Below are positions 1 to 5,979 of a DNA stretch of 7,171 nt, in pieces; positions within the stretch are counted from its first letter, which is position 1; each line of letters opens with the position of its first letter. Both the position numbers and the translations under genes were made by a program. The notes below the pieces were generated by a model. The model saw nothing but the letters and a program-made list of their open reading frames with translations, made no database searches and had not been told where the DNA came from. The stretch lies in assembly GCA_025455635.1 (NCBI GenBank), contig JALOMF010000212.1, positions 1-7,171 on the forward strand. Reading direction: 5' to 3'. The DNA comes from Saprospiraceae bacterium. GTDB lineage: Bacteria > Bacteroidota > Bacteroidia > Chitinophagales > Saprospiraceae.

Positions 1-1286
1 TAGGCATTGGTGGCGGGGTTGTGCGTCATTTTGAACGCCGGCTTCAATTGCAAATCGGTCAGCCCGCCGAAGATGTAGATGTCCTCGTCGTACATCTCGC
101 CGGGGCTGGATAGCTGGAACAGCACATCCATGTACTCGCTCTGGAGGTTGTGGATTTCGTAGGCAGATTGAGTAGCGGCATTTCTGCCCGTCAGCGAACT
201 GCCGTCAGACTGCCGTTGGTTGAGGAGGTTGACCCGCTCCTGCCGGATGGCATTGGCCTCCTCGGCAGTGCGGGCACGTGCCAGCCTGCCATCAAACTCC
301 TCTTCCTCCTGTGGCGTGAGCCTGCCTGCCAGCGCACCCAGCAGGGCCTGCGAATTGACGCCCCCAGCTATGCGCCGCTGCTCGTCCACGTTCTCGATGA
401 CGAAGCTGCCGTTGATGTCCCTGGATTCAAAATAGGGCATTTCCCCCCGCTTCGGGTCTTTTTCCAGCACCGATTCGTAGGTGCCATCGTCCTTGCTCAA
501 GACGGAAATAATGCGAGGGTCGGGGTACTGAATGCCCCTAGCATCCAAGAAGCGGAACTCCTTTCCTGCCGGAAACACGATTTTATCCTGAAAATCAAAC
601 ACCTGCTGGCCGGGCTTGCTGAACAAGGGTTTCAGGCCCGTGACGGCATTGTCCCAGCGGCCATTCTGGATGACCACCGCCTTTATTTCCATCTGCGGGT
701 TCCTGATTTCGAGGTCGTCGTGAATGACGTTGAAGTCAATCTCCTGGTGGGTCGTGATTTTGCTCACCACCGCCGGGCGAACGGCCTTGCCAAACACCTT
801 CACCTGTGGGTCGGCCACCATGAAGCGCCGGGTGAGCACCAGCCGCCGTTCGTCTTCGTCGTCGTAAACCTTGAGCAGGTAATTGCCGCTGATGCGGAGC
901 TGCATGTCCCGGTTGGGCAGCGCCAGCGTGTAATGCGTGTACTTGGAACTGACCTTGAAGGAGAAGTCATAGTCCTGGATTTCCGCCTCCGTAAATCCCG
1001 CCAGGTAATCAAATTCATTGAGGTCACTGGGGTTCCAGTTGGCATCGCAATGCTGTACCGTGTAGATATAGCGCTTGATGTCGGAGTCCATGTCATCAAA
1101 ACTGAGCAGCAGCCTGGCGCCGCCTTGCAGGTCGAGCACGGGCATGCTGGTCATCAGGCCATCCACATGGAACTTGACCGAGCGGAGGTTATCGGCATAG
1201 ATATAATCGTAGAAAACAAGGTCTTCGTCCTGCGAGTGGGCGAGCACGGGGAGCAGCAGCGCAAGTATTGCCAGTGTTTTTTTCAT
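1..1286 (-). CDS. Type IX secretion system plug protein (former DUF5103), C-terminus cut off
   Basis: The reading frame starts at ATG 1286-1284 and runs open for 428 codons to the window edge, so the C-terminus is missing. Residues 1-18 form a signal peptide (MKKTLAILALLLPVLAHS, probable cleavage before Q19), which fits a periplasmic or outer-membrane-associated protein. The region around residues 72-125 (YIYTVQHCDANWNPSDLNEF, then a Y-L-x-G-F stretch and YTHYTLALPN) matches my recollection of the first domain of the plug family. In Flavobacterium, Plug is known to close the periplasmic end of the SprA translocon when no substrate is passing. Residues about 126-300 are beta-rich, as expected for that domain. 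Residues about 303-382 are Glu/Arg/Gln/Ala-rich and probably helical, which I do not expect here. A second beta region resumes at about 383 (YMDVLFQLSSPGEMYDEDIY). No T9SS sorting domain is seen, but the end is outside the window. The family call is confident; the role is inferred from homologues. Confidence 0.85.
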   Translation of the reverse strand, partial: MKKTLAILALLLPVLAHSQDEDLVFYDYIYADNLRSVKFHVDGLMTSMPVLDLQGGARLLLSFDDMDSDIKRYIYTVQHCDANWNPSDLNEFDYLAGFTEAEIQDYDFSFKVSSKYTHYTLALPNRDMQLRISGNYLLKVYDDEDERRLVLTRRFMVADPQVKVFGKAVRPAVVSKITTHQEIDFNVIHDDLEIRNPQMEIKAVVIQNGRWDNAVTGLKPLFSKPGQQVFDFQDKIVFPAGKEFRFLDARGIQYPDPRIISVLSKDDGTYESVLEKDPKRGEMPYFESRDINGSFVIENVDEQRRIAGGVNSQALLGALAGRLTPQEEEEFDGRLARARTAEEANAIRQERVNLLNQRQSDGSSLTGRNAATQSAYEIHNLQSEYMDVLFQLSSPGEMYDEDIYIFGGLTDLQLKPAFKMTHNPATNA

Positions 1287-1300
1287 CGAAAAACGGATTT

Positions 1301-1462
1301 AGAGCTTGTTTGGGGTTTGGTGCTTGAGCTAAAAACGAGATATTTTTCGTTAATTTTTTGACTTTTTGAAGGAGAATAGTGGGGCTACTTGACTGAAAAA
1401 AGGTGAAAAAGTGGCGAAAAAGAGCCGTTTTGAGCCAAGCGACCAAATCCCAAACAAGCTCT
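1301..1462. repeat. Long imperfect palindrome, MITE-like or interspersed repeat candidate
   Basis: The ends are a perfect 14-bp inverted repeat: AGAGCTTGTTTGGG at 1301-1314 and its reverse complement at 1449-1462. Pairing continues inward with few interruptions: 1316-1321 with 1442-1447, 1322-1326 with 1436-1440, 1328-1330 with 1433-1435, and 1332-1337 with 1426-1431. This gives 34 pairs in two 37-nt arms. A further TTTTTCG match pairs 1343-1349 with 1415-1421. The centre is AT-rich and contains no credible gene. TTA flanks both sides (1299-1301 and 1462-1464), which could be a 3-bp target duplication but could also be chance. The element lies 15 bp upstream of the plug start codon and fills half of the divergent gap (1287-1607), so it probably overlaps that gene's promoter. 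Whether it is repeated elsewhere in the genome cannot be seen here. Confidence 0.8.
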
Positions 1463-1528
1463 TACTAGAGAATCAAAGCGTTTGAGTGCAAACTTGGCGT
1501 AATTCTACAACGAATCAGCTAGTTTAAC

Positions 1529-1537
1529 TAACCTTTG
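1529..1537 (+). promoter_or_regulatory. Weak candidate -7 promoter element for the flippase gene
   Basis: TAACCTTTG resembles the Bacteroidota -7 consensus TAnnTTTG but has three rather than two bases between TA and TTTG. I found no TTG at the expected -33 spacing; the nearest, at 1494-1496, is too far upstream. It lies about 70 bp before the flippase ATG and is the best match I could find in this gap. Confidence 0.3.
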
Positions 1538-1582
1538 CAGCGCAATAACGCAAAAGCAGCATTATCATTTTCGCTGCGCAAA
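1534..1582 (+). other. Possible stem-loop in the flippase leader
   Basis: TTTGCAGCG at 1534-1542 can pair with CGCTGCGCAAA at 1572-1582, giving nine pairs with a 2-nt bulge (1578-1579). The loop of 29 nt (1543-1571) is long. The stem ends 25 nt before the chosen ATG. It could be a leader structure affecting translation or messenger stability, or it could be chance. It overlaps the weak -7 candidate, so both cannot act in one transcript as drawn. Confidence 0.3.
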
Positions 1583-1607
1583 ATTGCTTGCGCCCGTTTT
1601 CAAAATA

Positions 1608-3131
1608 ATGGCAAAAACAGACAGCGACAGCATACTCGACCATGAGCCGCCCGCCCCCAAGCCCATGAGCTTGGCAGGCAAGGCGGGCGTGTTCACCCTG
1701 AGCCGGGCAGTGGCCATCATCACGCAGTTGCTCGCTGGCGTGGTGCTGTCACATGCCCTCACCAAGCCCGAAAACGCCGTCGTCACCTACCTCGTGCTCA
1801 CGCTCTACGCCACGGCACTGTCCTTCGGCCAGCTCGGCCTGCCCGACAGCGTGTTTTTTTTCTTCGAAAAAATGCCCGCCGACAAGCGCAAGGCGTTCAG
1901 CCTGCTTTTGTCAAAAACCTTGTTCCTGCTGGCCTTCGGGGCAGCAGCCATCATGGTCACGGTGGGTTGGCTCGGCAGCACGAGGGAGGGCTTCGGCGAG
2001 GTGCGCACCCTCATCTGGGCGATGGTGGCCATGCTGCTGCTGGAGCTGCCCACCATGCACCTGCCCAACGTGCTCATCGCCCTCGACCGGGCCAAGGCGG
2101 CGGCTTGGTTCAACGTGTTCACGGGCACGGCGCAGTTCATGGCCATGACCATCCCGCTGCTGCTGCCCGACCCCGTCAGCGCCATCCCCATCGGGCTGCT
2201 CATTTACAGTGCGCTGCGGCTTGGCGTTGGCGTCAGCCTTTTTCATAAACTCTTCAAAAACGAACCGCTCGCCGCCCTTCCCGACGGCACCATGCGGGAG
2301 GTGCTGCGCTACTCGGTGCCACTGAGCTTGGCGCAAATCTTCTGGGTGCTCAACAAAATGGTGGACAAGCAAGTGGTGCAATGGTTACTGCCAAGTACGG
2401 TTTTCGCCGTTTACAATGCAGGGGCTATCGAACTGCCCATCATCCCTACCATCGCCTACACCGTGTCGGCGGTGATGATGACCCAACTGGTCGGCCACCA
2501 TCTACGGGGCGAGCGGGATGCCTTGCTGGGCCTTTGGTTCAAAAGCGTGCGCAAAGTATCGGTCATCGTACTGCCGCTCGTCATGATATTCTTGGTGGCC
2601 GCAGAGGAGTTCATCGCCCTGCTGCTGCCCGAAAGCTACGCCGATGCCGTCATCCCGTTCCGCATTTACACTTTCATTCTCTTGCAGCGGGTGGCCTCGT
2701 ACAGCAATATGCAGAAGGCGCTCGGCGCCACAGCGCCCATCACCCGCAGCGCCATCTACTTGTTTTTGATAAATGCGGCATTGAGCGTGCCGCTCGTGCT
2801 GTGGCTGGGCATGGCCGGGCCGCCGTTGGCAGCGCTGATTGCCAATAGTTTTTCGTGGTGGTATGCGCTCCGCAATATCCAGCTACTGCTCAAGGTGAGG
2901 TTCCGGGAGGTCTTCCCGTTCGGGTTTTACCTGAAGGCACTGGCCGTGGCTGCGCTCGCCGCCGTGCCTGTTTTGGGCGTAAAAATGGCCGTGGAGCTTC
3001 CCCGCTACTTCGGATTTTTCCTACTGGCCGCCATGTACTTGCCCATTTACCTGGCCTTGGCCAAAGCCGCTGGCACCATCGAAGCAGCGGACTGGCAGCG
3101 GCTGATGGGCAAGCTCGGCAGGAAGGTTTGA
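1608..3131 (+). CDS. Polysaccharide (Wzx/PST-type) flippase, MATE-like fold
   Basis: This is a 507-residue, strongly hydrophobic inner-membrane protein with about 12-14 predicted membrane segments. After a short polar N-terminus (residues 1-22) the first helix contains the pattern LAGKAGVFTLSRAVAIITQL, typical of oligosaccharide flippases that start with a glycine- and serine-containing helix. Length and topology match the MOP exporter superfamily, polysaccharide transport branch, which flips undecaprenyl-linked glycans from the cytoplasmic to the periplasmic face. Charged loops (for example FEKMPADKRK near residue 85) separate the helices. I chose ATG 1608 over the in-frame TTG at 1584, because ATG is favoured and the 24 extra bases sit against a possible leader stem. 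No glycosyltransferase or polymerase lies beside it, so the glycan is unknown. It converges on the ATP-grasp gene. A T8 run at 1854-1861 followed by an A-run near 1866 could be prone to slippage. A lipid II or teichoic-type flippase is less likely. Confidence 0.82.
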   Translation: MAKTDSDSILDHEPPAPKPMSLAGKAGVFTLSRAVAIITQLLAGVVLSHALTKPENAVVTYLVLTLYATALSFGQLGLPDSVFFFFEKMPADKRKAFSLLLSKTLFLLAFGAAAIMVTVGWLGSTREGFGEVRTLIWAMVAMLLLELPTMHLPNVLIALDRAKAAAWFNVFTGTAQFMAMTIPLLLPDPVSAIPIGLLIYSALRLGVGVSLFHKLFKNEPLAALPDGTMREVLRYSVPLSLAQIFWVLNKMVDKQVVQWLLPSTVFAVYNAGAIELPIIPTIAYTVSAVMMTQLVGHHLRGERDALLGLWFKSVRKVSVIVLPLVMIFLVAAEEFIALLLPESYADAVIPFRIYTFILLQRVASYSNMQKALGATAPITRSAIYLFLINAALSVPLVLWLGMAGPPLAALIANSFSWWYALRNIQLLLKVRFREVFPFGFYLKALAVAALAAVPVLGVKMAVELPRYFGFFLLAAMYLPIYLALAKAAGTIEAADWQRLMGKLGRKV

Positions 3132-3138
3132 CGTCCGA

Positions 3139-3153
3139 TTTTTTTCAAAAAAA
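3139..3153. terminator. AT-only dyad in the convergent gap, weak bidirectional terminator candidate
   Basis: Seven T, one C and seven A form a 15-bp palindrome between the stop codons of the convergent flippase and ATP-grasp genes, which are only 39 bp apart. Each strand would carry a U-run. There is no GC-rich stem, so it does not meet the usual intrinsic-terminator pattern; position is the main argument. Confidence 0.3.
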
Positions 3154-3170
3154 CAAGAAAGACTGGTGGC

Positions 3171-4355
3171 CTAACCGGGCATTTGCGCATGAAAATCGGC
3201 ACTGATGCGCTGGGCGTAGTCGTCGAGCAGGGCCAGTACCCGCTCCCGCTTGTCGGACACGACGATGAAGCCGACGTGGTGTACCTTGTCGAGCCGCCAT
3301 GCGATTTCGGGGTCGTTGAAGGCCGATGTATCGGGGTGGCGGTGGCGGCTGAGGGAGTTGATGATGCCGCCGTACAGTTTTTTCGCCTTCGGCAATTTGT
3401 AGTCCGTGCCGTTGGCCACTGCCGATTCTATCCTTGCCCATTCGCCCCAGAGGTTGATGCCCGTGGCGGATTCGACCATCTCGGCGATATGCGCCCCACC
3501 TACCCGTGAGGCTGTTTCGAGGAAGTAAAACTGGCCGTCCTCGGCGCTTTTGATAAACTCTGTGTGGGTGGCGCTGTACTTCATGCCGAATGCTTTCATC
3601 ACCTCGGCGTTGTGCTTGAGCAGTGCTTTTTCGTCGGCTCCGCCGTGCTCGCAGATGACGGAGCGGAAAATGCCGCCGCCATGTGCCACGTCCCAGGGCG
3701 TGCTGAGGTACTGTGCCACGCTGGTGAAAATGGCCTTGGAGTCCAAACTGAGCGTGTCCACGTGGAAGATGTCGCCGGGGCGGTATTGCTCGGCGAGGTG
3801 GGAGTGCCTGTTTTCCCCCAAATCATGAATGGCCCGCCAAAGCTCGTCGGCGGAGCCGACCTTGCGGATGCCCTTGGCCGCCGCCTCGAACCGGGGCTTG
3901 ACCATGTACGGCGGGGCTACCCGCTCGGTGAACTGGCGGACTTCCTCGTCGTTGAAAAGTGCGGTGAACGCTGGCACCCGGATGCCGGCCTCAGCTGCCT
4001 TCATGCGCATGGCGAGCTTGTCCCGAAAGTGGCGGGCGGTGGTCTGCCCCATGCCGGGTATGCGGAAGTGCTCCCGCAGTTCGGCGGCTTCCTCCACATC
4101 AAAGTCGTCGAGCGCCACGATGCGGTCCACCTTGTGGGAGCGCATGAAGTAGGCCAGCCCAGCGATGAAATGCTCCATGTTCCAAGTACCGTGTTCGACT
4201 TCTTCCATGAAGAAAATATCGTCAATCACGTCACGGGGCCAAGGCGAGTGCTCGGTGTCTTTGGCAGTCACCAAGAACACTTGGTTGCCCTCGGCCTTGC
4301 AGTAGCGGAGAAATTCAACACCTTTGAACTCACAGGAGATGCAGAGAAAAGTCAT
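3171..4355 (-). CDS. ATP-grasp domain protein, substrate unknown
   Basis: This 394-residue soluble protein has a pre-ATP-grasp Rossmann-like N-domain (residues 1-105, opening with MTFLCISCEFKGVEFLRYCK). An ATP-grasp core follows: RDKLAMRMKAAEAGIRVPAF (111-130) with K113, YMVKPRF (150-156) with the nucleotide-binding K153, a hinge region EQYRPGDIFHVD (189-200), and the metal-binding segments HTEF (E266) and FLETASRVGG (E280, R284). The usual Asn two residues after the second Glu is Ala (A282), a variant I recall in some uncharacterised carboxylase-like ATP-grasp proteins. Such enzymes join a carboxylate to an amine or thiol through an acyl phosphate. The substrate cannot be told from sequence. 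Residues 325-394 form a C-terminal domain. The gene follows glgC on the same strand after an 89-bp gap holding a strong hairpin, so co-transcription with attenuation or processing is plausible. The start ATG 4355-4353 is preceded by an AT-rich leader, as is common in Bacteroidota. Confidence 0.85.
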   Translation of the reverse strand: MTFLCISCEFKGVEFLRYCKAEGNQVFLVTAKDTEHSPWPRDVIDDIFFMEEVEHGTWNMEHFIAGLAYFMRSHKVDRIVALDDFDVEEAAELREHFRIPGMGQTTARHFRDKLAMRMKAAEAGIRVPAFTALFNDEEVRQFTERVAPPYMVKPRFEAAAKGIRKVGSADELWRAIHDLGENRHSHLAEQYRPGDIFHVDTLSLDSKAIFTSVAQYLSTPWDVAHGGGIFRSVICEHGGADEKALLKHNAEVMKAFGMKYSATHTEFIKSAEDGQFYFLETASRVGGAHIAEMVESATGINLWGEWARIESAVANGTDYKLPKAKKLYGGIINSLSRHRHPDTSAFNDPEIAWRLDKVHHVGFIVVSDKRERVLALLDDYAQRISADFHAQMPG

Positions 4356-4369
4356 AAATTAGGTATAGA

Positions 4370-4441
4370 GGTCTGGAGGTATGAAAGGTTGGAGGTATGT
4401 GGTACGGGAGTCATACCTCCAAACCACTATACCTCCAAACC
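4370..4441 (-). repeat. Double-stem hairpin from four GGAGGTAT units between glgC and the ATP-grasp gene
   Basis: GGAGGTAT occurs twice on the plus strand (4375-4382 and 4391-4398) and twice inverted (4413-4420 and 4429-4436). Inner stem: 4389-4399 pairs perfectly with 4412-4422 around a 12-nt loop, and extends through a 1-nt bulge to 4425. Outer stem: 4370-4382 pairs with 4429-4441. The single non-Watson-Crick position of the outer stem is a G-U pair only in minus-strand RNA (C-A in plus), which matches the direction of both flanking genes. A partial fifth unit, AGGTATA at 4361-4367, could pair alternatively with TATACCT at 4428-4434. The hairpin begins 3 nt after the glgC stop. No U-run follows, so it looks more like a 3'-end stabiliser, processing site or attenuator than a plain terminator. 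Confidence 0.85.
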
Positions 4442-4444
4442 TGT

Positions 4445-5719
4445 TTAAGCGCCAATACGGCTGCCGCTTGGAATCACGGCGTCTTTTTTAATTACTACGA
4501 TGCCGTCCACGATAACGTAGGTATCGGTCTCGTGGTCGGCGAGCTTGCCGGGGTTGCCACGGATGACCACGTTATCGCCGATGCGCACGTTTTTATCAAC
4601 GATGGCGTACTCGATGATGCTGTGCTTGCCTATGCCCATCGGGATTTCTTCCCGCTCGACGAGTTCTTCGAGGCGCTGGAAAAAATCGTTGCCCATGACG
4701 ATGGAGTGGGAAATGACCGAGTAGGCCCCGATGCGGGAACGGATGCCAATGACCGACCGCTCCACCCGCTCGGCATGTACGATACAGCCTTCGGCCACCA
4801 GTGCATGGCGGAACACCGTACCGAAGAACTTGCTCGGAGGCAACATCCGTGGACGGGTATAAACCATCTTCTTGTTGTCGTGGAGGTTGAACTCAGGAAT
4901 ATCGTCCGTCAATGCAATATTGGCCTCGAAGAAGGAGCTGATGGTCCCGATGTCGGTCCAGTATCCATTGTACTCGTAGCTGGCGACTTTGAAGCCTTCG
5001 TTGATGGCATCGGGAATGATTTCCTTGCCGAAGTCCACGGCGTCCACATTGTCATCGAACAACTTTTTGAGGGCATCTTTTGAGAAAATATAAATACCCA
5101 TCGAGGCGAGGTAGTTCTTGCCCTTGCGCTTGAGGTCGTCGGAAACTTCGCTGGTCCAGTTGGCGAGGTCGTCCTTTTTGGGCTTCTCCACGAAAGATTC
5201 AATCATGCCCTCGGCGTTCACCTTCATGATGCCAAAGCCGGGTGCATCCTTGGCCACCACTGGTATGGTGGCGATGGTCAGGTCGGCGCCTTTGTCCACG
5301 TGCTCACGGGCCATTTGCTCAAAGTCCATCTGGTAGAGCTGGTCGCCTGAGAGGATGAGGATGTAATCGTAGTCTTGGTTGACCAAGTGGCGCATGGATT
5401 GGCGCACGGCATCGGCAGTGCCCTGGAACCACTTGTCGCTGCCACGGCGCTGCTCGGCGGCGAGTATGTCCACGAAGCCGGGGGCAAAATGGTCGAAGTG
5501 GTAGGTGTTCTTGATGTGCTGGTTGAGCGACGCCGAATTGAACTGGGTGAGCACGAACATGCGGCGCACCCCAGAGTTCAGGCAGTTGGAGATTGGTATG
5601 TCAATCAAGCGGTACTTGCCTCCAATGGGCACGGCAGGCTTGGAGCGTTGCTCCGTGAGTGGGTAGAGCCGGGAGCCTACTCCCCCCCCAAGAATGAGGC
5701 TAATCATTTTAATTACCAT
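4445..5719 (-). CDS. glgC: Glucose-1-phosphate adenylyltransferase (ADP-glucose pyrophosphorylase)
   Basis: The enzyme makes ADP-glucose and pyrophosphate from glucose-1-phosphate and ATP, the committed step of bacterial glycogen synthesis in the cytoplasm. From ATG 5719 it is 424 residues, close to the usual 420-430. The nucleotide-binding loop ILGGGVGSRLYPLT (residues 9-22) is followed by KPAVPIGG (27-34) and YRLIDIPISNCLNSG. Further on come FQGTADAVRQ, the metal-site segment ILSGDQLYQMDF, FVEKPK, and SMGIYIF, all characteristic of the family. The C-terminal part (from about residue 300) has the hexapeptide-rich left-handed beta-helix (for example IEYAIVDKNVRIGDNVVIRG). The GGGVGSRL loop and GGKYRLID resemble the plant and cyanobacterial type more than the enterobacterial one. 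ATG 5719 has an A8 run just upstream; ATG 5707 (MISLILGGG) is an alternative start four codons in. The GGG loop is encoded by a G8 run. No glgA, glgB or glgP is in the window. Confidence 0.95.
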   Translation of the reverse strand: MVIKMISLILGGGVGSRLYPLTEQRSKPAVPIGGKYRLIDIPISNCLNSGVRRMFVLTQFNSASLNQHIKNTYHFDHFAPGFVDILAAEQRRGSDKWFQGTADAVRQSMRHLVNQDYDYILILSGDQLYQMDFEQMAREHVDKGADLTIATIPVVAKDAPGFGIMKVNAEGMIESFVEKPKKDDLANWTSEVSDDLKRKGKNYLASMGIYIFSKDALKKLFDDNVDAVDFGKEIIPDAINEGFKVASYEYNGYWTDIGTISSFFEANIALTDDIPEFNLHDNKKMVYTRPRMLPPSKFFGTVFRHALVAEGCIVHAERVERSVIGIRSRIGAYSVISHSIVMGNDFFQRLEELVEREEIPMGIGKHSIIEYAIVDKNVRIGDNVVIRGNPGKLADHETDTYVIVDGIVVIKKDAVIPSGSRIGA

Positions 5720-5775
5720 AAGTCTTTTTTTTAGCCTGCTGGTGGTCTTGCCGCAGGTGTTTCTCAATATAATTT

Positions 5776-5789
5776 GGTTACAGGTTACA
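5776..5789. repeat. Tandem 7-bp direct repeat in the glgC leader
   Basis: GGTTACA occurs twice head to tail without a spacer (5776-5782 and 5783-5789), about 57-70 bp upstream of the glgC start. Short tandem direct repeats here could be half-sites for a regulator, but no factor is recognisable and two copies could arise by chance. Confidence 0.4.
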
Positions 5790-5794
5790 TTCGC

Positions 5795-5815
5795 TGGGGG
5801 AGATATTTACCCCCA
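5795..5815. promoter_or_regulatory. Short GC dyad upstream of glgC, possible operator or leader hairpin
   Basis: TGGGGG at 5795-5800 and CCCCCA at 5810-5815 form a 6-bp inverted repeat around a 9-nt AT-rich centre. It stands out in an otherwise AT-rich gap, lies 76 bp or more upstream of the glgC ATG, and sits right next to the GGTTACA tandem repeat. It could be an operator or an RNA hairpin in the glgC leader. The rest of the 260-bp gap 5720-5979 shows no gene; I found no clear TTG/TAnnTTTG promoter for glgC and no strong terminator for the EEP gene. Confidence 0.35.
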
Positions 5816-5979
5816 AACTGTGCGTTTCCAGTTTCAAGGCAATTATAGCCATATTTTTAAAAGGAGGGAAATTTGATTATTTAATTCCAAAAAAAATGCT
5901 GGATTGAAGGAATAGGAAATGAAAAAGCCCGAAATATAAAGTTCGATTTAATACATTTTTATCGTTAAGTTTAAACGGA

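Noticed and set aside
150..1361. Plus-strand open frame of 403 codons
   Set aside because: It lies antisense to the plug gene, whose product has a signal peptide and family motifs. The antisense frame lacks recognisable domains and runs into the palindrome; long antisense frames are expected in GC-rich coding DNA.
1189..1446. Minus-strand 85-codon frame spanning the palindrome, as a small gene of the element
   Set aside because: Its second part overlaps the plug gene start in another frame and the translation is low-complexity without recognisable features.
1584..1607. TTG start giving eight extra residues on the flippase
   Set aside because: ATG 1608 is a better start and the extra residues add no signal or family feature; the TTG also abuts the possible leader stem.
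4361..4441. GGAGGTAT repeats as a CRISPR array
   Set aside because: Units are 8 bp, half are inverted, spacers are only a few bases, and no cas gene is nearby.
3564..4448. Plus-strand open frame of 294 codons
   Set aside because: It is antisense to the ATP-grasp gene, its translation has no family features, and it runs through the hairpin region.
4397..5083. Plus-strand open frame of 228 codons
   Set aside because: It is antisense to the C-terminal half of glgC, which is a certain gene.
5850..5940. Plus-strand AGGAGGG followed by small ATG frames
   Set aside because: The frames after it end within a few codons (for example ATG CTG GAT TGA), so no small gene is supported.
5930..5979. Intrinsic terminator after the EEP gene
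   Set aside because: A CGGGC followed by a T-run is present on the minus strand, but there is no matching GCCCG upstream; only a weak CGAA/TTCG pairing is possible.
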